A DNA stretch of 64,000 nt from Pseudomonas mosselii (GCF_019823065.1 NZ_CP081966.1:1829501-1893500); one strand, 5' to 3'; positions 45,879-55,515 are shown, numbered from the stretch's first letter. Translations and numbers: made by a program. Notes: a model not told the origin generated them from the letters alone.

Positions 45879-46712
45879 ATGACTACCCTGAGCTGGATTC
45901 GTGGCGTCAATGGCACTCTCGGCCACCTGGTCCCCGAGCATGTCGCCGGCAAGATGCGCCGTGCCTTCATGACGCCGCGCGCCTTGCCGCCCAAACCCTG
46001 GGAGCTGCCGCTGCTGGCCCGCGCCGAGCGCATCACCCTGCGTTTCGGGCTGTCGGCGCTGCGCTGGGGGCAGGGGCCGACGGTGTTGCTGATGCATGGC
46101 TGGGAAGGGCGCCCGACCCAGTTCGCGGCGTTGATCGAGCGGCTGGTCGACAGCGGCCACACCGTGGTGTCGCTGGAAGGGCCGGCCCATGGGCGCTCGC
46201 CCGGCGAGCAGGCGCATGTGGTGGCGTTCGCTCGCGCTTTGCTGGAGGCCGCCGCCGAGCTGCCGCCGTTGCGGGCGGTGATTGGCCACTCCATGGGCGG
46301 CGCCAGCCTGTTGCTGGCCCTGCAATGGGGGCTGCGCACCGATGCGGCAGTCAGCATCGCCGCGCCGGCACGCCTGCTTGGCGTGCTGCGTGGCTTCGCC
46401 CGGCGTCTTGGCCTGCCGGCCCGGGCCAGGGCCGCATTCATCCGTCAGGTGGAGCGGGATGTTGGCGTGCAGGTGGCGCGCCTGGATGTCAGTGGCTATC
46501 AGCTGGATGTGCCGGGCCTGGTGGTGCATGCCGAGGACGATCCGGTGGTGCCGGCCGGCGAGGCGCCGGTAATTCACCAAGCCTGGTTCGACAGCCGCTT
46601 GCTGCTGCTGGAAGAGGGCGGCCATCAGCGGGTGTTGGCCGACCCGCGCCTGGGCGAGGCGGTGATGGAGCTGCTGGCGCGCTCCAGCCAACGCGCGCGG
46701 CAAAGCGCCTGA
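45879..46712 (+). CDS. Alpha/beta hydrolase
   Basis: 277-residue serine hydrolase. The oxyanion region is VLLMHGWEGRPTQFAALIE, the nucleophile elbow is VIGHSMGGASLLLALQ, and the acid and His are in VVHAEDDPVVPAGEAP and EEGGHQRVLADPR. No signal peptide. Substrate unknown. It follows the TetR gene by 24 bp and precedes a hotdog thioesterase gene by 44 bp; the trio suggests processing of an ester or acyl compound sensed by the regulator, which is inference. Confidence 0.87.
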   Translation: MTTLSWIRGVNGTLGHLVPEHVAGKMRRAFMTPRALPPKPWELPLLARAERITLRFGLSALRWGQGPTVLLMHGWEGRPTQFAALIERLVDSGHTVVSLEGPAHGRSPGEQAHVVAFARALLEAAAELPPLRAVIGHSMGGASLLLALQWGLRTDAAVSIAAPARLLGVLRGFARRLGLPARARAAFIRQVERDVGVQVARLDVSGYQLDVPGLVVHAEDDPVVPAGEAPVIHQAWFDSRLLLLEEGGHQRVLADPRLGEAVMELLARSSQRARQSA

Positions 46713-46756
46713 GCATCCGTTACACTCTGCCCGGTCACTGAACACCGGGAGCGGGC

Positions 46757-47191
46757 ATGAGCTGGGATCTGGCAGCACCATTCATCATCGACCTACGCGT
46801 CGGCAGCGAGGACATCGACGGCCTCGGTCACGCCAACAACGCCGTCTATGTCACCTGGCTTGAGCGCTGTGCCTGGCGCCATTCCCAGCGCCTGGGGCTG
46901 GACCTGGCCGAGTATCGCCGGCTGGACCGGGCGATGGCGGTGGTCCGCCATGAAATCGACTACCTCGCCGCCGCCTATGAGGACGACGAGCTGCAGCTGG
47001 CCACCTGGATCGTCGACTGGGACCAGCGCCTGCGCATGACCCGGCGCTTCCAGCTCAAGCGTCCGAGTGACGGCGTCACCTTGCTGCGGGCGCAGACCAC
47101 CTTCGCCTGCATCGAGCTGTCCAGCGGCAAGCCCAAGCGCATGCCGGCGCAATTCCTCGATGGTTACGGTCCGGCGCTGACCGGCCGCTGA
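46757..47191 (+). CDS. Acyl-CoA thioesterase, 4HBT/YbgC hotdog fold
   Basis: 144-residue hotdog-fold thioesterase. The family signature is [20 protein letters not shown], in which the 4HBT Asp is shifted to GHx[22 protein letters not shown] follows. Cytoplasmic. It probably hydrolyses an acyl-CoA, identity unknown. ATG at 46757 has GGGAG upstream. Confidence 0.85.
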   Translation: MSWDLAAPFIIDLRVGSEDIDGLGHANNAVYVTWLERCAWRHSQRLGLDLAEYRRLDRAMAVVRHEIDYLAAAYEDDELQLATWIVDWDQRLRMTRRFQLKRPSDGVTLLRAQTTFACIELSSGKPKRMPAQFLDGYGPALTGR

Positions 47192-47243
47192 AGCGCGGCG
47201 TTTTTTTGCTAGACTGCCGCCTTTTGCGTGGCGAGACCCTGAA

Positions 47244-48215
47244 ATGCAAATTGCCCTGGCCCCGATGGAGGGGCTGGTCGACAACATCCTGCGCGACGTC
47301 CTGACCCGGGTGGGCGGCATCGATTGGTGCGTCACCGAGTTCATCCGCGTCTGCGACCGCCTGCTGCCGGCGTCGTCGTTCGACAAGCTGGCGCCGGAAC
47401 TGCGCCAGGGCGCGCGCACCGCCGCCGGCGTGCCGATGCGCGTGCAATTGCTCGGCTCGGATCCGGTGTGCCTGGCTGAAAATGCGGCCCTGGCCTGCGA
47501 GCTGGGCGCGCCGGTCATCGACCTGAACTTCGGCTGCCCGGCCAAGACCGTCAACAAGTCTCGGGGCGGGGCGGTGCTGCTCAAGGAGCCCGAGCTGCTG
47601 CATGCCATTGTCCGCGAGGTGCGGCGCGCGGTGCCGGCGCATATCCCGGTGACCTCGAAGATGCGCCTGGGCTACGACAGCCCCGACGGCGCGCTGGACT
47701 GCGCCAGGGCGCTGGCCGAAGGCGGCTCGGCGCACCTGGTGGTGCATGCGCGGACCAAGGTCGAGGGCTACAAGCCGCCGGCCCATTGGGAGTGGGTGGC
47801 GCGGGTGCAGGATGTGGTCGCGGTGCCGGTGTTCGCCAATGGCGAGATCTGGACGGTCGACGACTGGCGGCGCTGCCGCGAAGTCAGCGGTGCCAAGGAC
47901 ATCATGCTGGGGCGCGGGCTGGTGTCGCGCCCGGACCTGGCGCTGCAGATCGCCGCGGCCCGCGATGGCGTCGAGTACCAGCCGATGAGCTGGGATGAGT
48001 TGCTGCCACTGCTGCGCGAGTTCTGGCGCCAGGCCCAGGACAAGCTGTCGCCGCGCTACGCGCCGGGGCGAATGAAGCAGTGGCTGGCGATGTTGACCCG
48101 TGGCTATCCCGAGGCGGTGGCGCTGTTCGCTGAGTTGCGTCGAGAGGATGACTGCCAGCGGATCAGTGAGTTGCTGGGCGTGAAGATGCGCGCCGTTGAG
48201 GCTTGTGTCGCCTGA
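47244..48215 (+). CDS. dusC: tRNA-dihydrouridine(16) synthase DusC
   Basis: FMN enzyme that reduces uridine 16 in the D loop of tRNAs. The 323 residues show the Dus hallmarks: [20 protein letters not shown] (N-terminal PMEG), [20 protein letters not shown] with the catalytic Cys in [14 protein letters not shown] and [20 protein letters not shown]. The short N-terminus and the KTVNKSRGG form match DusC rather than DusA or DusB. Start ATG 47244. Confidence 0.92.
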   Translation: MQIALAPMEGLVDNILRDVLTRVGGIDWCVTEFIRVCDRLLPASSFDKLAPELRQGARTAAGVPMRVQLLGSDPVCLAENAALACELGAPVIDLNFGCPAKTVNKSRGGAVLLKEPELLHAIVREVRRAVPAHIPVTSKMRLGYDSPDGALDCARALAEGGSAHLVVHARTKVEGYKPPAHWEWVARVQDVVAVPVFANGEIWTVDDWRRCREVSGAKDIMLGRGLVSRPDLALQIAAARDGVEYQPMSWDELLPLLREFWRQAQDKLSPRYAPGRMKQWLAMLTRGYPEAVALFAELRREDDCQRISELLGVKMRAVEACVA

Positions 48216-48226
48216 GTCGGCGCTTT

Positions 48227-48248
48227 CGCGGGGCAAGCCCGCTCCCAC
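48227..48248 (+). repeat. Single REP sequence
   Basis: CGCGGGGCAAGCCCGCTCCC then AC, the common Pseudomonas REP, here as a single unpaired copy between dusC and the ibpA promoter. Confidence 0.8.
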
Positions 48249-48285
48249 GAAACCATACCCAGTCGAAAATTTTTTCATGCCAGCC

Positions 48286-48313
48286 CTTGAAAGCCTTTTG
48301 CCAGGACCTATCT
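48286..48313 (+). promoter_or_regulatory. Sigma-32 (RpoH) heat-shock promoter of ibpA
   Basis: CTTGAAA (48286-48292), a 14-bp spacer and CCTATCT (48307-48313), close to the sigma-32 consensus CTTGAAA-N13/15-CCCCATNT. It lies upstream of the thermometer hairpins and fits a small heat-shock gene. Confidence 0.8.
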
Positions 48314-48319
48314 CTTGAG

Positions 48320-48376
48320 TACGCGATGCCGAAGTCGGGTCGCGTAGTGACTTTACTTGCTGAATCTCAGGAGTTA
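48320..48376 (+). promoter_or_regulatory. ROSE-like RNA thermometer in the ibpA leader
   Basis: Two hairpins. The first, TACGCGA (48320-48326) with TCGCGTA (48340-48346), also contains an inner CCGA/TCGG stem. The second folds TTGCTGA against TCAGGAG, hiding the ribosome site. In it the UUGCU anti-SD segment faces AGGAG with an opposed G-G, as in ROSE elements. Short ROSE-like thermometers are known before ibpA in pseudomonads. Warming should open the second stem. Confidence 0.78.
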
Positions 48377-48382
48377 ATGACC

Positions 48383-48826
48383 ATGACTACCGCTTTCTCT
48401 CTTGCACCGCTTTTCCGCAACTCCGTCGGTTTCGACCGTTTCAACGACCTGTTCGAAGCCGCCGCCCGTAACGAGGCCGGTAGCAGCTACCCGCCCTACA
48501 ACGTGGAAAAGCATGGCGATGACCACTATCGCATCGTGGTGGCCGCGGCCGGCTTCCAGGAACAGGACCTCGACCTGCAAGTCGAAAAAGGCGTCCTGAC
48601 CGTGACCGGCGGCAAGCGCGACAACGCCAGCGAAGGCGTCACCTTCCTGCACCAGGGCATTGCCCAGCGCGCCTTCAAGCTGTCGTTCCGCCTGGCCGAC
48701 CATATCGAGGTCAAGGGCGCGGGCCTGGCCAACGGCCTGCTCAGCATCGAACTGCTGCGCATTGTGCCGGAAGAAGCCAAGGCCAAGCGCATCCCGATCA
48801 ACGGCGAAAAGCCGGCGCTGAACTGA
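48383..48826 (+). CDS. ibpA: Small heat-shock protein IbpA (Hsp20)
   Basis: ATP-independent holdase of 147 residues with an alpha-crystallin domain: YPPYNVEKHGDDHYRIVVAA, then EKGVLTVTGGKRD and the closing LANGLLSIELLRIVPEEAKA with the I/L-x-I/L-type tail KRIPING. ATG at 48383 is nine bases from AGGAG and is preferred over the ATG at 48377, which is only three. Expression should be under both sigma-32 and the RNA thermometer. Confidence 0.95.
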   Translation: MTTAFSLAPLFRNSVGFDRFNDLFEAAARNEAGSSYPPYNVEKHGDDHYRIVVAAAGFQEQDLDLQVEKGVLTVTGGKRDNASEGVTFLHQGIAQRAFKLSFRLADHIEVKGAGLANGLLSIELLRIVPEEAKAKRIPINGEKPALN

Positions 48827-48841
48827 GTTCGGCGGGATGAA

Positions 48842-48869
48842 AGAAAGGGCACCTTCGGGTGCCCTTTCT
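48842..48869 (+). terminator. Terminator after ibpA
   Basis: AGAAAGGGCACC pairs perfectly with GGTGCCCTTTCT around a TTCG tetraloop, 15 bp after the ibpA stop. Confidence 0.85.
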
Positions 48870-48900
48870 GCTTTGTGCCGGGGATGAATGCCCTTTGACT

Positions 48901-48978
48901 GGCGTGGGAGCGGGCTTGTCCCGCGATTGCAATGCTGGGTCTCATACCGCAATCGCGGGGCAAGCCCGCTCCCACGCC
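48901..48978. repeat. Paired inverted REP sequence
   Basis: GGCGTGGGAGCGGGCTTGTC then CCGCGATTGC (48901-48930) is inverted against GCAATCGCGGGGCAAGCCCG then CTCCCACGCC (48949-48978), with one mismatch, around an 18-bp centre. It stands between converging ibpA and the GGDEF/EAL gene. Confidence 0.9.
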
Positions 48979-49003
48979 ATGCGTGAACTGTTACCAGGCC
49001 AGT

Positions 49004-52000
49004 TCAGTAATCCGCCGGCGCCTCCAGCAGCATCTGACGGAACTCCGGCAACGGCAGCGGTCGGCTGTGCAGATAGCCCTGGTAAAGGTGGCAACCCAGC
49101 CGCTCAAGGAACTCCAGCTGCTCGGTCAGCTCCACGCCTTCGGCAATCACCGCCAGTTCCAGGCTGCGTGCCATGGCGACGATGGCGCGGACGATCTCGG
49201 CGTCGTTGGGGTCGACCGGCGCGTCGCGCACGAAGGTCTGGTCGATCTTCAGCGCGTCCACCGGCAGGCGCTTGAGGTAGGTGAGCGAGGAATACCCCGT
49301 GCCGAAGTCGTCCATGGCGAAGCTCACGCCGTAGCCCTTGAGTTCGCGCATCTTGCTGATGGTGTCCTCCAGGTTTTGGATGACGATGCCTTCGGTGATC
49401 TCCAGCGTCAGCATGCGCCGCGGCAGGCGGTAGTCGTCGAGGCTGCGCAGGACCCGCTCGACGAAGTCGTTCTGGCGGAACTGCCGCGGGCTGATGTTGA
49501 CACACAGGCTGAAGTCGTCGGCGTCGATCAGGCCGTCCGCGAGCATGTGCGAGCAGGCATCGCAGGCCTCGTCGAGGATCCAGCTGCCGACTTCGAGGAT
49601 CAGGCCGCTTTCCTCCAGCACCTGGATGAACTGCGCCGGCGGTTGCTGGCCCAACTGCGGATGGTGCCAGCGCAGCAGCACCTCGGCGCCGACGATGCGG
49701 TTGTCGCGGGCATCGACCTGGGGCTGGAAGTGCAGGGCCAGTTCACCCCGGGCCAGCGCCAGGCGTAGGTCGCTTTCCATGCGCAGGCGCTCGCTGGCGG
49801 CCTTCTGCATGGTGGTGTGGAACAGCTGGGTGGCGTTGCGTCCTGAGTCCTTGGCCCGATACAGGGCAATGTCGGCGCGTTTGAGCAGATCGGCGGGGGT
49901 GGTGCCATGGTCGGGGATCAGGGCCACGCCGATGCTCGGTGTCACCTGCAGGCGCTGCCCGTCCAGCGACATTGGCTCAGCCAGCAGCTCACGCAAGGTG
50001 TCGGCCAGTTCGCGAACCCGGCTTTCCACCACCTCGCGGCTGCCCTCCAGGCCGCTGAGCAGTACCACGAACTCGTCGCCGCCCAGGCGCGCCACGGTGT
50101 CCTCCAGGCGCACGCTGGCCTCGAGGCGGGCGGTGATGATCTTTAGCACCGTGTCGCCTACCGGATGGCCGAGGGAGTCGTTGATGTGCTTGAAGTGATC
50201 GAGGTCGAGGAACAGCAGCGCGCCGCGCAGGTTGTGGCGCTTGAGCAGCGCGATCTGCTGGCTCAGGCGGTCCATCAGCAGGGCGCGGTTGGGCAGGTTG
50301 GTCAGCGGGTCGTGGTAGGCCAGGTGGCGGATTTGCGCCTGGGCATTCTTCAGCAGGCTGACATCGCGGGCGGTGAGTAGCAGGCAGTCGGTTTCGTTGA
50401 GGCTGATCGGCTCCACCGAGACCTCCACCGTGAGGATGTCGCCACGTTTGTTGCGCCCGAGCATCTCACGGTGATGCACCCGGCCGCGCTCGCGCAGCTC
50501 GTTGAGCAGGGCGGCACGCTGTTTTTCATCGGCCCAGATGCCGATTTCGTAGACCGTGCGACCCACCACTTCCTCGGGGCTGTAGCCGGTCAGCCGGCTG
50601 AAGCCGTCGTTGACCTCCACGTAGCGCCCGCTCTGGCGTTCGGTGATGGTGATGGCGTCGGGGCTGGAGTGGAATGCCTTGGCGAATTTTTCTTCGCTGG
50701 ACTTGAGCGCCGCCTCGGCGCGTTGCTGCTGGGTGATGTCGCGCAGCGTGGTGACGCTGCAAGGCTGGCTGTCGACACTGATCAGGCGGCTCGAGATCAC
50801 GCAGGTCAGCGGCGTGCCGTTGCGGTGGTTGACCACCACCGCCACATTGCTCAGGGCCTGGTCGCGGATCACCCGCTCGATGCGCTGGGCGCGTTCGGCC
50901 GATTCGGCCCACAGGCCGATCTCCTCGGCGGTCTGGCCGAGGATCTGCTCCGGGTTCCAGCCGAAGGTCTGGCTGAAGGCCGGGTTGATCTCGATGAACT
51001 GGCCGGTGTCCTGGCGGGTCACGCAGATCGGGTCGGGGCTGACCTGGAACAGGCTGGCGAATTTTTCTTCCGAGGCGCTCAGGCGCTGTTCGCGTTCGAC
51101 CTGATCGGTGATGTCGAGCAGGGTACCGGCCATGCGCAGGGGATTGCCGTGGTCGTCGCGGTACAGTCGGGCGCGGCTTTCGATATAGCGCGAGGCGCCG
51201 TTGTCCAGCTGCACGCGGTAGGTGATCTGGTAGTTGCCTGCCGGCCCCTCACGCAGGCTGCGATAGGCCTGGCGCATGGCGCTGCGCTCGTGCTCGGGCA
51301 CGCCTTCGAAGAAGGCCTCGAACGATTCGTGGAAAGGTACCGGGTCCAGCCCGTGCAGCTGGGCGGCGCGGGCCGAGCCATAGAGCATGCCGCTGGGGAT
51401 GTGCCAATCCCAGGTGCCGAGCTGGGCCGAGTCCAGGGCCAGGTCGAGGCGCTCCTGGCTGTCCTTGAGCGCCTGCTCGGCGCGTTTGCGCTCGGTGGTA
51501 TCGACGAAGGTGCTGATCAGGTAGGTGACGCCTTCGAGTTCGATGCCCTGGGTGCAGAGGATGCCGTCGTGGATCTTGCCGCTGGTGGCGCGGAACTGCA
51601 CCTCCAAGGTCAATGGGCCGCTACCGGCGCGGGTGGCGTCCATCACCAGGTGGCGCTGCTCGGGATTGACCCACAAACCCAGCTCCAGGCTGGTCTTGCC
51701 GACCACCTGGGCGCCCGGCCAGCCGAACATGTGCTCGAAATGCTGGTTGACCTCGATGATCATGCCGTCGTGGCGGCGGGTCAGGAGGATGGCGTTGGGG
51801 CTGAGGTGGAACAGGGTGGCGAAGCGCTTTTCCGAATTGATCAGCGCGGATTCCCGCTCGCGCTGGCGGGTGATCTCGCGAATGACCCCGATCATCTGTG
51901 GCCGGCCGTGGGGATCGTGGGTCAGGCTGCCGTTGATCTCCAGCCAGTGCACGCTGCCATCGGGCCAGCGGATGCGGTGGCGCATGGCCTGTTCCACTGG

Positions 52001-52300
52001 CTCGCCGTTGACCACGGCCTGGAATGCCTGGCGGGTGCGGGCGCGGTCTTCCTCGGGAAGCAAGTCCAGGTAGTCGACGTCGTTGGGTAGCGGGCGCTGC
52101 GGATCGAAGCCGAACAGTGCCTGGGTGCCCCGTGACCAGCTCACCCGGCCACTTTCGATGTCCCACAGCCAGGCGCCCAGGCGCGCGCCGTTGAGCGCGG
52201 CCAGCAGCTGGGGAGCGTTCTGCCAGGCCAGCTCCGATTCCTGGGGATCGGCCGCAGGGATGCGTGGCAGGCGCGGAAAGCGGTTTGCTGATTTGGGCAT
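49004..52300 (-). CDS. Multi-PAS GGDEF/EAL cyclic-di-GMP enzyme
   Basis: 1,098-residue cytoplasmic sensor enzyme. Five PAS repeats are visible by their recurring ends, for example GVIREITRQREREsALINSE, STFVDTTERKRAEQALKDSQ, GTLLDITDQVEREQRLSASE, TTLRDITQQQRAEAALKSSE and DVSLLKNAQAQIRHLAYHDP. Then a GGDEF domain with RLGGDEFVVLLSG, preceded by RLED as the RxxD inhibitory site, and an EAL domain (AEVLLRWHHPQLG, NISPRQFRQNDFV, ITEGIVIQNLEDTI, MDDFGTGYSSLTYLKRLPVD, IAEGVELTEQ). Both catalytic cores look intact, so net synthesis or breakdown cannot be told. No membrane segment. The ATG at 52300 avoids overlap with the LysR gene; the ATG at 52378 lacks a ribosome site. Confidence 0.92.
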   Translation of the reverse strand: MPKSANRFPRLPRIPAADPQESELAWQNAPQLLAALNGARLGAWLWDIESGRVSWSRGTQALFGFDPQRPLPNDVDYLDLLPEEDRARTRQAFQAVVNGEPVEQAMRHRIRWPDGSVHWLEINGSLTHDPHGRPQMIGVIREITRQRERESALINSEKRFATLFHLSPNAILLTRRHDGMIIEVNQHFEHMFGWPGAQVVGKTSLELGLWVNPEQRHLVMDATRAGSGPLTLEVQFRATSGKIHDGILCTQGIELEGVTYLISTFVDTTERKRAEQALKDSQERLDLALDSAQLGTWDWHIPSGMLYGSARAAQLHGLDPVPFHESFEAFFEGVPEHERSAMRQAYRSLREGPAGNYQITYRVQLDNGASRYIESRARLYRDDHGNPLRMAGTLLDITDQVEREQRLSASEEKFASLFQVSPDPICVTRQDTGQFIEINPAFSQTFGWNPEQILGQTAEEIGLWAESAERAQRIERVIRDQALSNVAVVVNHRNGTPLTCVISSRLISVDSQPCSVTTLRDITQQQRAEAALKSSEEKFAKAFHSSPDAITITERQSGRYVEVNDGFSRLTGYSPEEVVGRTVYEIGIWADEKQRAALLNELRERGRVHHREMLGRNKRGDILTVEVSVEPISLNETDCLLLTARDVSLLKNAQAQIRHLAYHDPLTNLPNRALLMDRLSQQIALLKRHNLRGALLFLDLDHFKHINDSLGHPVGDTVLKIITARLEASVRLEDTVARLGGDEFVVLLSGLEGSREVVESRVRELADTLRELLAEPMSLDGQRLQVTPSIGVALIPDHGTTPADLLKRADIALYRAKDSGRNATQLFHTTMQKAASERLRMESDLRLALARGELALHFQPQVDARDNRIVGAEVLLRWHHPQLGQQPPAQFIQVLEESGLILEVGSWILDEACDACSHMLADGLIDADDFSLCVNISPRQFRQNDFVERVLRSLDDYRLPRRMLTLEITEGIVIQNLEDTISKMRELKGYGVSFAMDDFGTGYSSLTYLKRLPVDALKIDQTFVRDAPVDPNDAEIVRAIVAMARSLELAVIAEGVELTEQLEFLERLGCHLYQGYLHSRPLPLPEFRQMLLEAPADY

Positions 52301-52361
52301 CGGTACCAGACCTTTGGCGGAAAACGCGTCCTTGTGGATGTCATGCCGTACTGACGAGCGG

Positions 52362-53240
52362 TCAGGCGGACCCTGCATGGCTGTCGAGCAGGGCCATGAA
52401 AGCCCTGGCCGCGTTCGACAGCGTGCGTTCGGTATGCAGTATGTAGCCTAGCTGGCGTGACAGCTGTATGCCGGGCAGGGCGATGGGCGCCACCTGTTCA
52501 TCGAGCATAGTACGTGGCAGCACGCTCCACGCCAGGCCGATCGACACCATCATCTTGATGGTTTCCAGGTAGTTGGTACTCATGGCGATGTTCGGGACCA
52601 GGCCCTGGCTTTCGAACAGGCGCTGGACGATATGGTGGGTGAAGGTGTTGCCGCCGGGGAACACCGCCGGGTGGCGTGCCACGTCGGCCAGGCTGACCGC
52701 GCCGTTACTGGCCAGTGGGTGCTCGGGCGAGGCGACGAAGTCCAGGGCGTCGTCCCACACCGGCACAGCCCGCACTAAATGGTGTGGCTCGGGCGCCAGG
52801 GTGATCACCGCAATCTCGGCGCGACCGTGCAGCACCTCGTCGTAGGCCGCCTCCGAGTCGAGGAACTGGATATCCAGTGCCACCGCCGGGTACTGGCGGG
52901 TAAAGGCGCGCAGCAGTGGCGGCAGGCGGTGCAGGCCGATGTGATGGCTGGTGGCCAGCGTCAGGCGACCGCTCACCGCCCCAGTGAGGTTGGTCAGGGC
53001 GCGGCGGGTATCATCGAGTACGTTGAGGATCTGGTAGGCGCGGGGCAGCAGGGCGCGACCGGCCTCGGTGAGGGTGACCTCGCGGCCCAGGCGGTCGAAC
53101 AGGCGCACGTCCAGTTGCTGCTCGAGGCCGGCTATGCGCTTGCTGATGGCCGGCTGGGTCAGGTGCAGGCGTTCGCCCGCCCCGGAAAAACTACCGGTTT
53201 CGGCGATGGCGATGAAAGCGCTGAGGTTGGCCAGGTCCAT
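52362..53240 (-). CDS. LysR family transcriptional regulator
   Basis: 292-residue LysR-type regulator: the winged helix is NLSAFIAIAETGSFSGAGER, LHLTQPAISKRIAGLEQQLD and LFDRLGREVTLTEAGRALLP. The effector domain (residues 90-290) has the usual GRLTLATSHHIGLHRLPPLL start. It is divergent from leuC with a 131-bp spacer, so it may control leuC and itself. The effector is unknown; a link to branched-chain amino acid state is context only. Confidence 0.9.
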   Translation of the reverse strand: MDLANLSAFIAIAETGSFSGAGERLHLTQPAISKRIAGLEQQLDVRLFDRLGREVTLTEAGRALLPRAYQILNVLDDTRRALTNLTGAVSGRLTLATSHHIGLHRLPPLLRAFTRQYPAVALDIQFLDSEAAYDEVLHGRAEIAVITLAPEPHHLVRAVPVWDDALDFVASPEHPLASNGAVSLADVARHPAVFPGGNTFTHHIVQRLFESQGLVPNIAMSTNYLETIKMMVSIGLAWSVLPRTMLDEQVAPIALPGIQLSRQLGYILHTERTLSNAARAFMALLDSHAGSA

Positions 53241-53259
53241 CTATGTGAATTCCCAATAG

Positions 53260-53274
53260 TTATGCAAAGTATAA
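53260..53274. promoter_or_regulatory. Possible LysR operator between the LysR gene and leuC
   Basis: TTATGCAAAGTATAA contains T-N11-A with TTAT/ATAA arms, the dyad form of LysR sites. It lies 20 bp from the LysR gene's start. An overlapping ATAAAAATTAT adds symmetry. The A+T-rich setting makes chance matches possible. Confidence 0.45.
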
Positions 53275-53371
53275 AAATTATGAATTTGAGTTATTCAATC
53301 TATCGCCATAGCATCGTCCGTACAAGCCAAGGGGTCTTTGGCATAGAAAGACGCTGATGAGGAACAGTCTG

Positions 53372-54805
53372 ATGGCTGGCAAAACGCTCTACGACAAACT
53401 CTGGGAAGCTCATGAGGTCAAGCGCCGCGATGACGGCTCCTCATTGATCTACATCGACCGCCACATCATCCATGAAGTGACTTCGCCCCAGGCTTTCGAA
53501 GGCCTGCGCCTGGCCAGCCGCAAACCCTGGCGCATCGACGCCAATATCGCCACACCCGACCACAACGTGCCGACCACGCCGGAGCGCAAGGGCGGTATCG
53601 AGGCCATCGTCGACCAGGTGTCGCGCCTTCAGGTGCAGACCCTCGATGAGAACTGTGACGAATATGGCATCGTCGAATTCAAGATGAATGACGAGCGTCA
53701 GGGTATCGTCCATGTCATCAGCCCGGAGCAGGGCGCGACCTTGCCGGGCATGACCGTGGTCTGCGGCGACTCGCACACCTCCACCCACGGCGCGTTCGGC
53801 GCCCTGGCCCATGGCATCGGCACCTCCGAGGTCGAGCATGTGCTCGCCACCCAGTGCCTGGTGGCCAAGAAAATGAAGAACATGCTGGTGCGCGTCGAGG
53901 GTGAATTGCCCGCCGGCGTCACCGCCAAGGACATCGTCCTCGCCGTGATCGGCAAGATCGGCACCGCCGGCGGCAACGGCCACGCCATGGAGTTCGCCGG
54001 CAGCGCCATCCGCGAGCTGTCGATGGAAGGCCGCATGACCATCTGCAACATGTCCATCGAAGCCGGTGCCCGGGTAGGCCTGGTGGCTGTCGACGGCACC
54101 ACGATCGCCTATGTCGAAGGCCGTCCGTACGCGCCGAAGGGCGAGCAGTGGACGCAGGCCGTCGAGGCCTGGAAAGGCCTGGTGTCCGACGCCGACGCCG
54201 TGTTCGACACGGTGGTCGAGCTCGACGCCGCGCAGATCAAGCCGCAGGTCAGCTGGGGTACATCGCCGGAGATGGTTCTGGCCGTCGACCAGCGCGTGCC
54301 GGACCCGGCCGCCGAGCCCGACCTGATCAAGCGCGGCTCGATCGAGCGCGCCCTCAAGTACATGGGCCTGGCCGCCAATCAGGCGATCACCGAGATCAAG
54401 CTTGACCGCGTGTTCATCGGCTCGTGCACCAACTCGCGCATCGAAGACCTGCGCGCCGCCGCCGAGATCGCCAAGGGCCGCAAGGTTGCCGCCAACGTCA
54501 AGCAGGCACTGGTAGTGCCGGGCTCGGGCCTGGTCAAGGCCCAGGCCGAGCGCGAAGGGCTGGACAAGATCTTCCTCGAGGCCGGTTTCGAGTGGCGTGA
54601 ACCGGGCTGCTCGATGTGCCTGGCGATGAACCCGGACCGCCTGGAGAGCGGCGAGCACTGCGCGTCCACCTCCAACCGCAACTTCGAAGGCCGCCAGGGC
54701 GCCGGTGGCCGTACCCACCTGGTCAGCCCGGCCATGGCCGCCGCCGCCGCGGTGACCGGCCACTTCATCGATGTCCGCGAGTTGATCCAAGGGAGCGCAG
54801 CATGA
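53372..54805 (+). CDS. leuC: 3-isopropylmalate dehydratase large subunit LeuC
   Basis: Aconitase-family iron-sulfur subunit of isopropylmalate isomerase in leucine synthesis. 477 residues from the ATG at 53372 (GAGGAA seven bases upstream). The [4Fe-4S] ligands are in [20 protein letters not shown] and [14 protein letters not shown]; substrate motifs include [20 protein letters not shown]. The ATG at 53357 is less likely. Overlaps leuD by four bases. Confidence 0.97.
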   Translation: MAGKTLYDKLWEAHEVKRRDDGSSLIYIDRHIIHEVTSPQAFEGLRLASRKPWRIDANIATPDHNVPTTPERKGGIEAIVDQVSRLQVQTLDENCDEYGIVEFKMNDERQGIVHVISPEQGATLPGMTVVCGDSHTSTHGAFGALAHGIGTSEVEHVLATQCLVAKKMKNMLVRVEGELPAGVTAKDIVLAVIGKIGTAGGNGHAMEFAGSAIRELSMEGRMTICNMSIEAGARVGLVAVDGTTIAYVEGRPYAPKGEQWTQAVEAWKGLVSDADAVFDTVVELDAAQIKPQVSWGTSPEMVLAVDQRVPDPAAEPDLIKRGSIERALKYMGLAANQAITEIKLDRVFIGSCTNSRIEDLRAAAEIAKGRKVAANVKQALVVPGSGLVKAQAEREGLDKIFLEAGFEWREPGCSMCLAMNPDRLESGEHCASTSNRNFEGRQGAGGRTHLVSPAMAAAAAVTGHFIDVRELIQGSAA

Positions 54806-55446
54806 AAGCCTTTACCCAGCACACCGGTCTTGTCGCGCCATTGGATCGTGCCAACGTCGACACCGACCAGATCATTCCCAAGCAGTTCCTCAAGTCGATC
54901 AAGCGCACCGGCTTCGGCCCCAACCTGTTCGACGAGTGGCGCTACCTGGATGTCGGCCAGCCTTACCAGGACAACAGCAAGCGGCCGTTGAACCAGGATT
55001 TCGTGCTCAATCATGCGCGTTACCAGGGCGCCAGCGTGTTGCTGGCGCGGGAGAACTTCGGCTGCGGCTCGAGCCGAGAGCACGCCCCGTGGGCGCTCGA
55101 CGAGTACGGTTTTCGCAGCGTGATCGCGCCGAGCTTCGCCGACATTTTCTTCAACAACAGCTTCAAGAACGGCCTGTTGCCGATCATTCTCGACGCTGCC
55201 GAGGTCGACGAACTGTTCCAGCAGGTCGAGGCCAACCCGGGTTACCAGCTGACCATCGACCTCGAGGCCCAGGCCGTGACCCGCCCGGACGGCAAGGTAC
55301 TGAAGTTCGAGATCGACGCGTTCCGCAAGCACTGCCTGCTCAACGGCCTGGACGATATCGGCCTGACCCTGCAGGACAGCGACGCGATCAAGGCGTTCGA
55401 GGGCAAGCACCGCGCCAGCCAGCCGTGGTTGTTCCGCGACGCGTGA
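54802..55446 (+). CDS. leuD: 3-isopropylmalate dehydratase small subunit LeuD
   Basis: Small, swivelling-domain partner of LeuC, 214 residues from the ATG at 54802. Motifs: [20 protein letters not shown] and [20 protein letters not shown], the conserved substrate-binding Gly-Cys-Gly-Ser-Ser-Arg. ATGA overlap with leuC. In many pseudomonads a methyltransferase gene follows; here leuB comes next after a 90-bp gap. Confidence 0.97.
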   Translation: MKAFTQHTGLVAPLDRANVDTDQIIPKQFLKSIKRTGFGPNLFDEWRYLDVGQPYQDNSKRPLNQDFVLNHARYQGASVLLARENFGCGSSREHAPWALDEYGFRSVIAPSFADIFFNNSFKNGLLPIILDAAEVDELFQQVEANPGYQLTIDLEAQAVTRPDGKVLKFEIDAFRKHCLLNGLDDIGLTLQDSDAIKAFEGKHRASQPWLFRDA

Positions 55447-55492
55447 TTGACTGCTTGCCCCGCGCAAAGGGGCATTGGACACTGAAGTACTT

Positions 55493-55515
55493 CGGCGCGC
55501 CTGCGAGGCGCGCCG
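55493..55515 (+). other. Strong hairpin between leuD and leuB
   Basis: CGGCGCGCCT (55493-55502) is a perfect inverted repeat of AGGCGCGCCG (55506-55515) with the 3-base loop GCG. It is followed by CTTGATTGG, not a T run. It may be a processing or attenuation hairpin, or a scar where a gene was lost. Confidence 0.6.
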
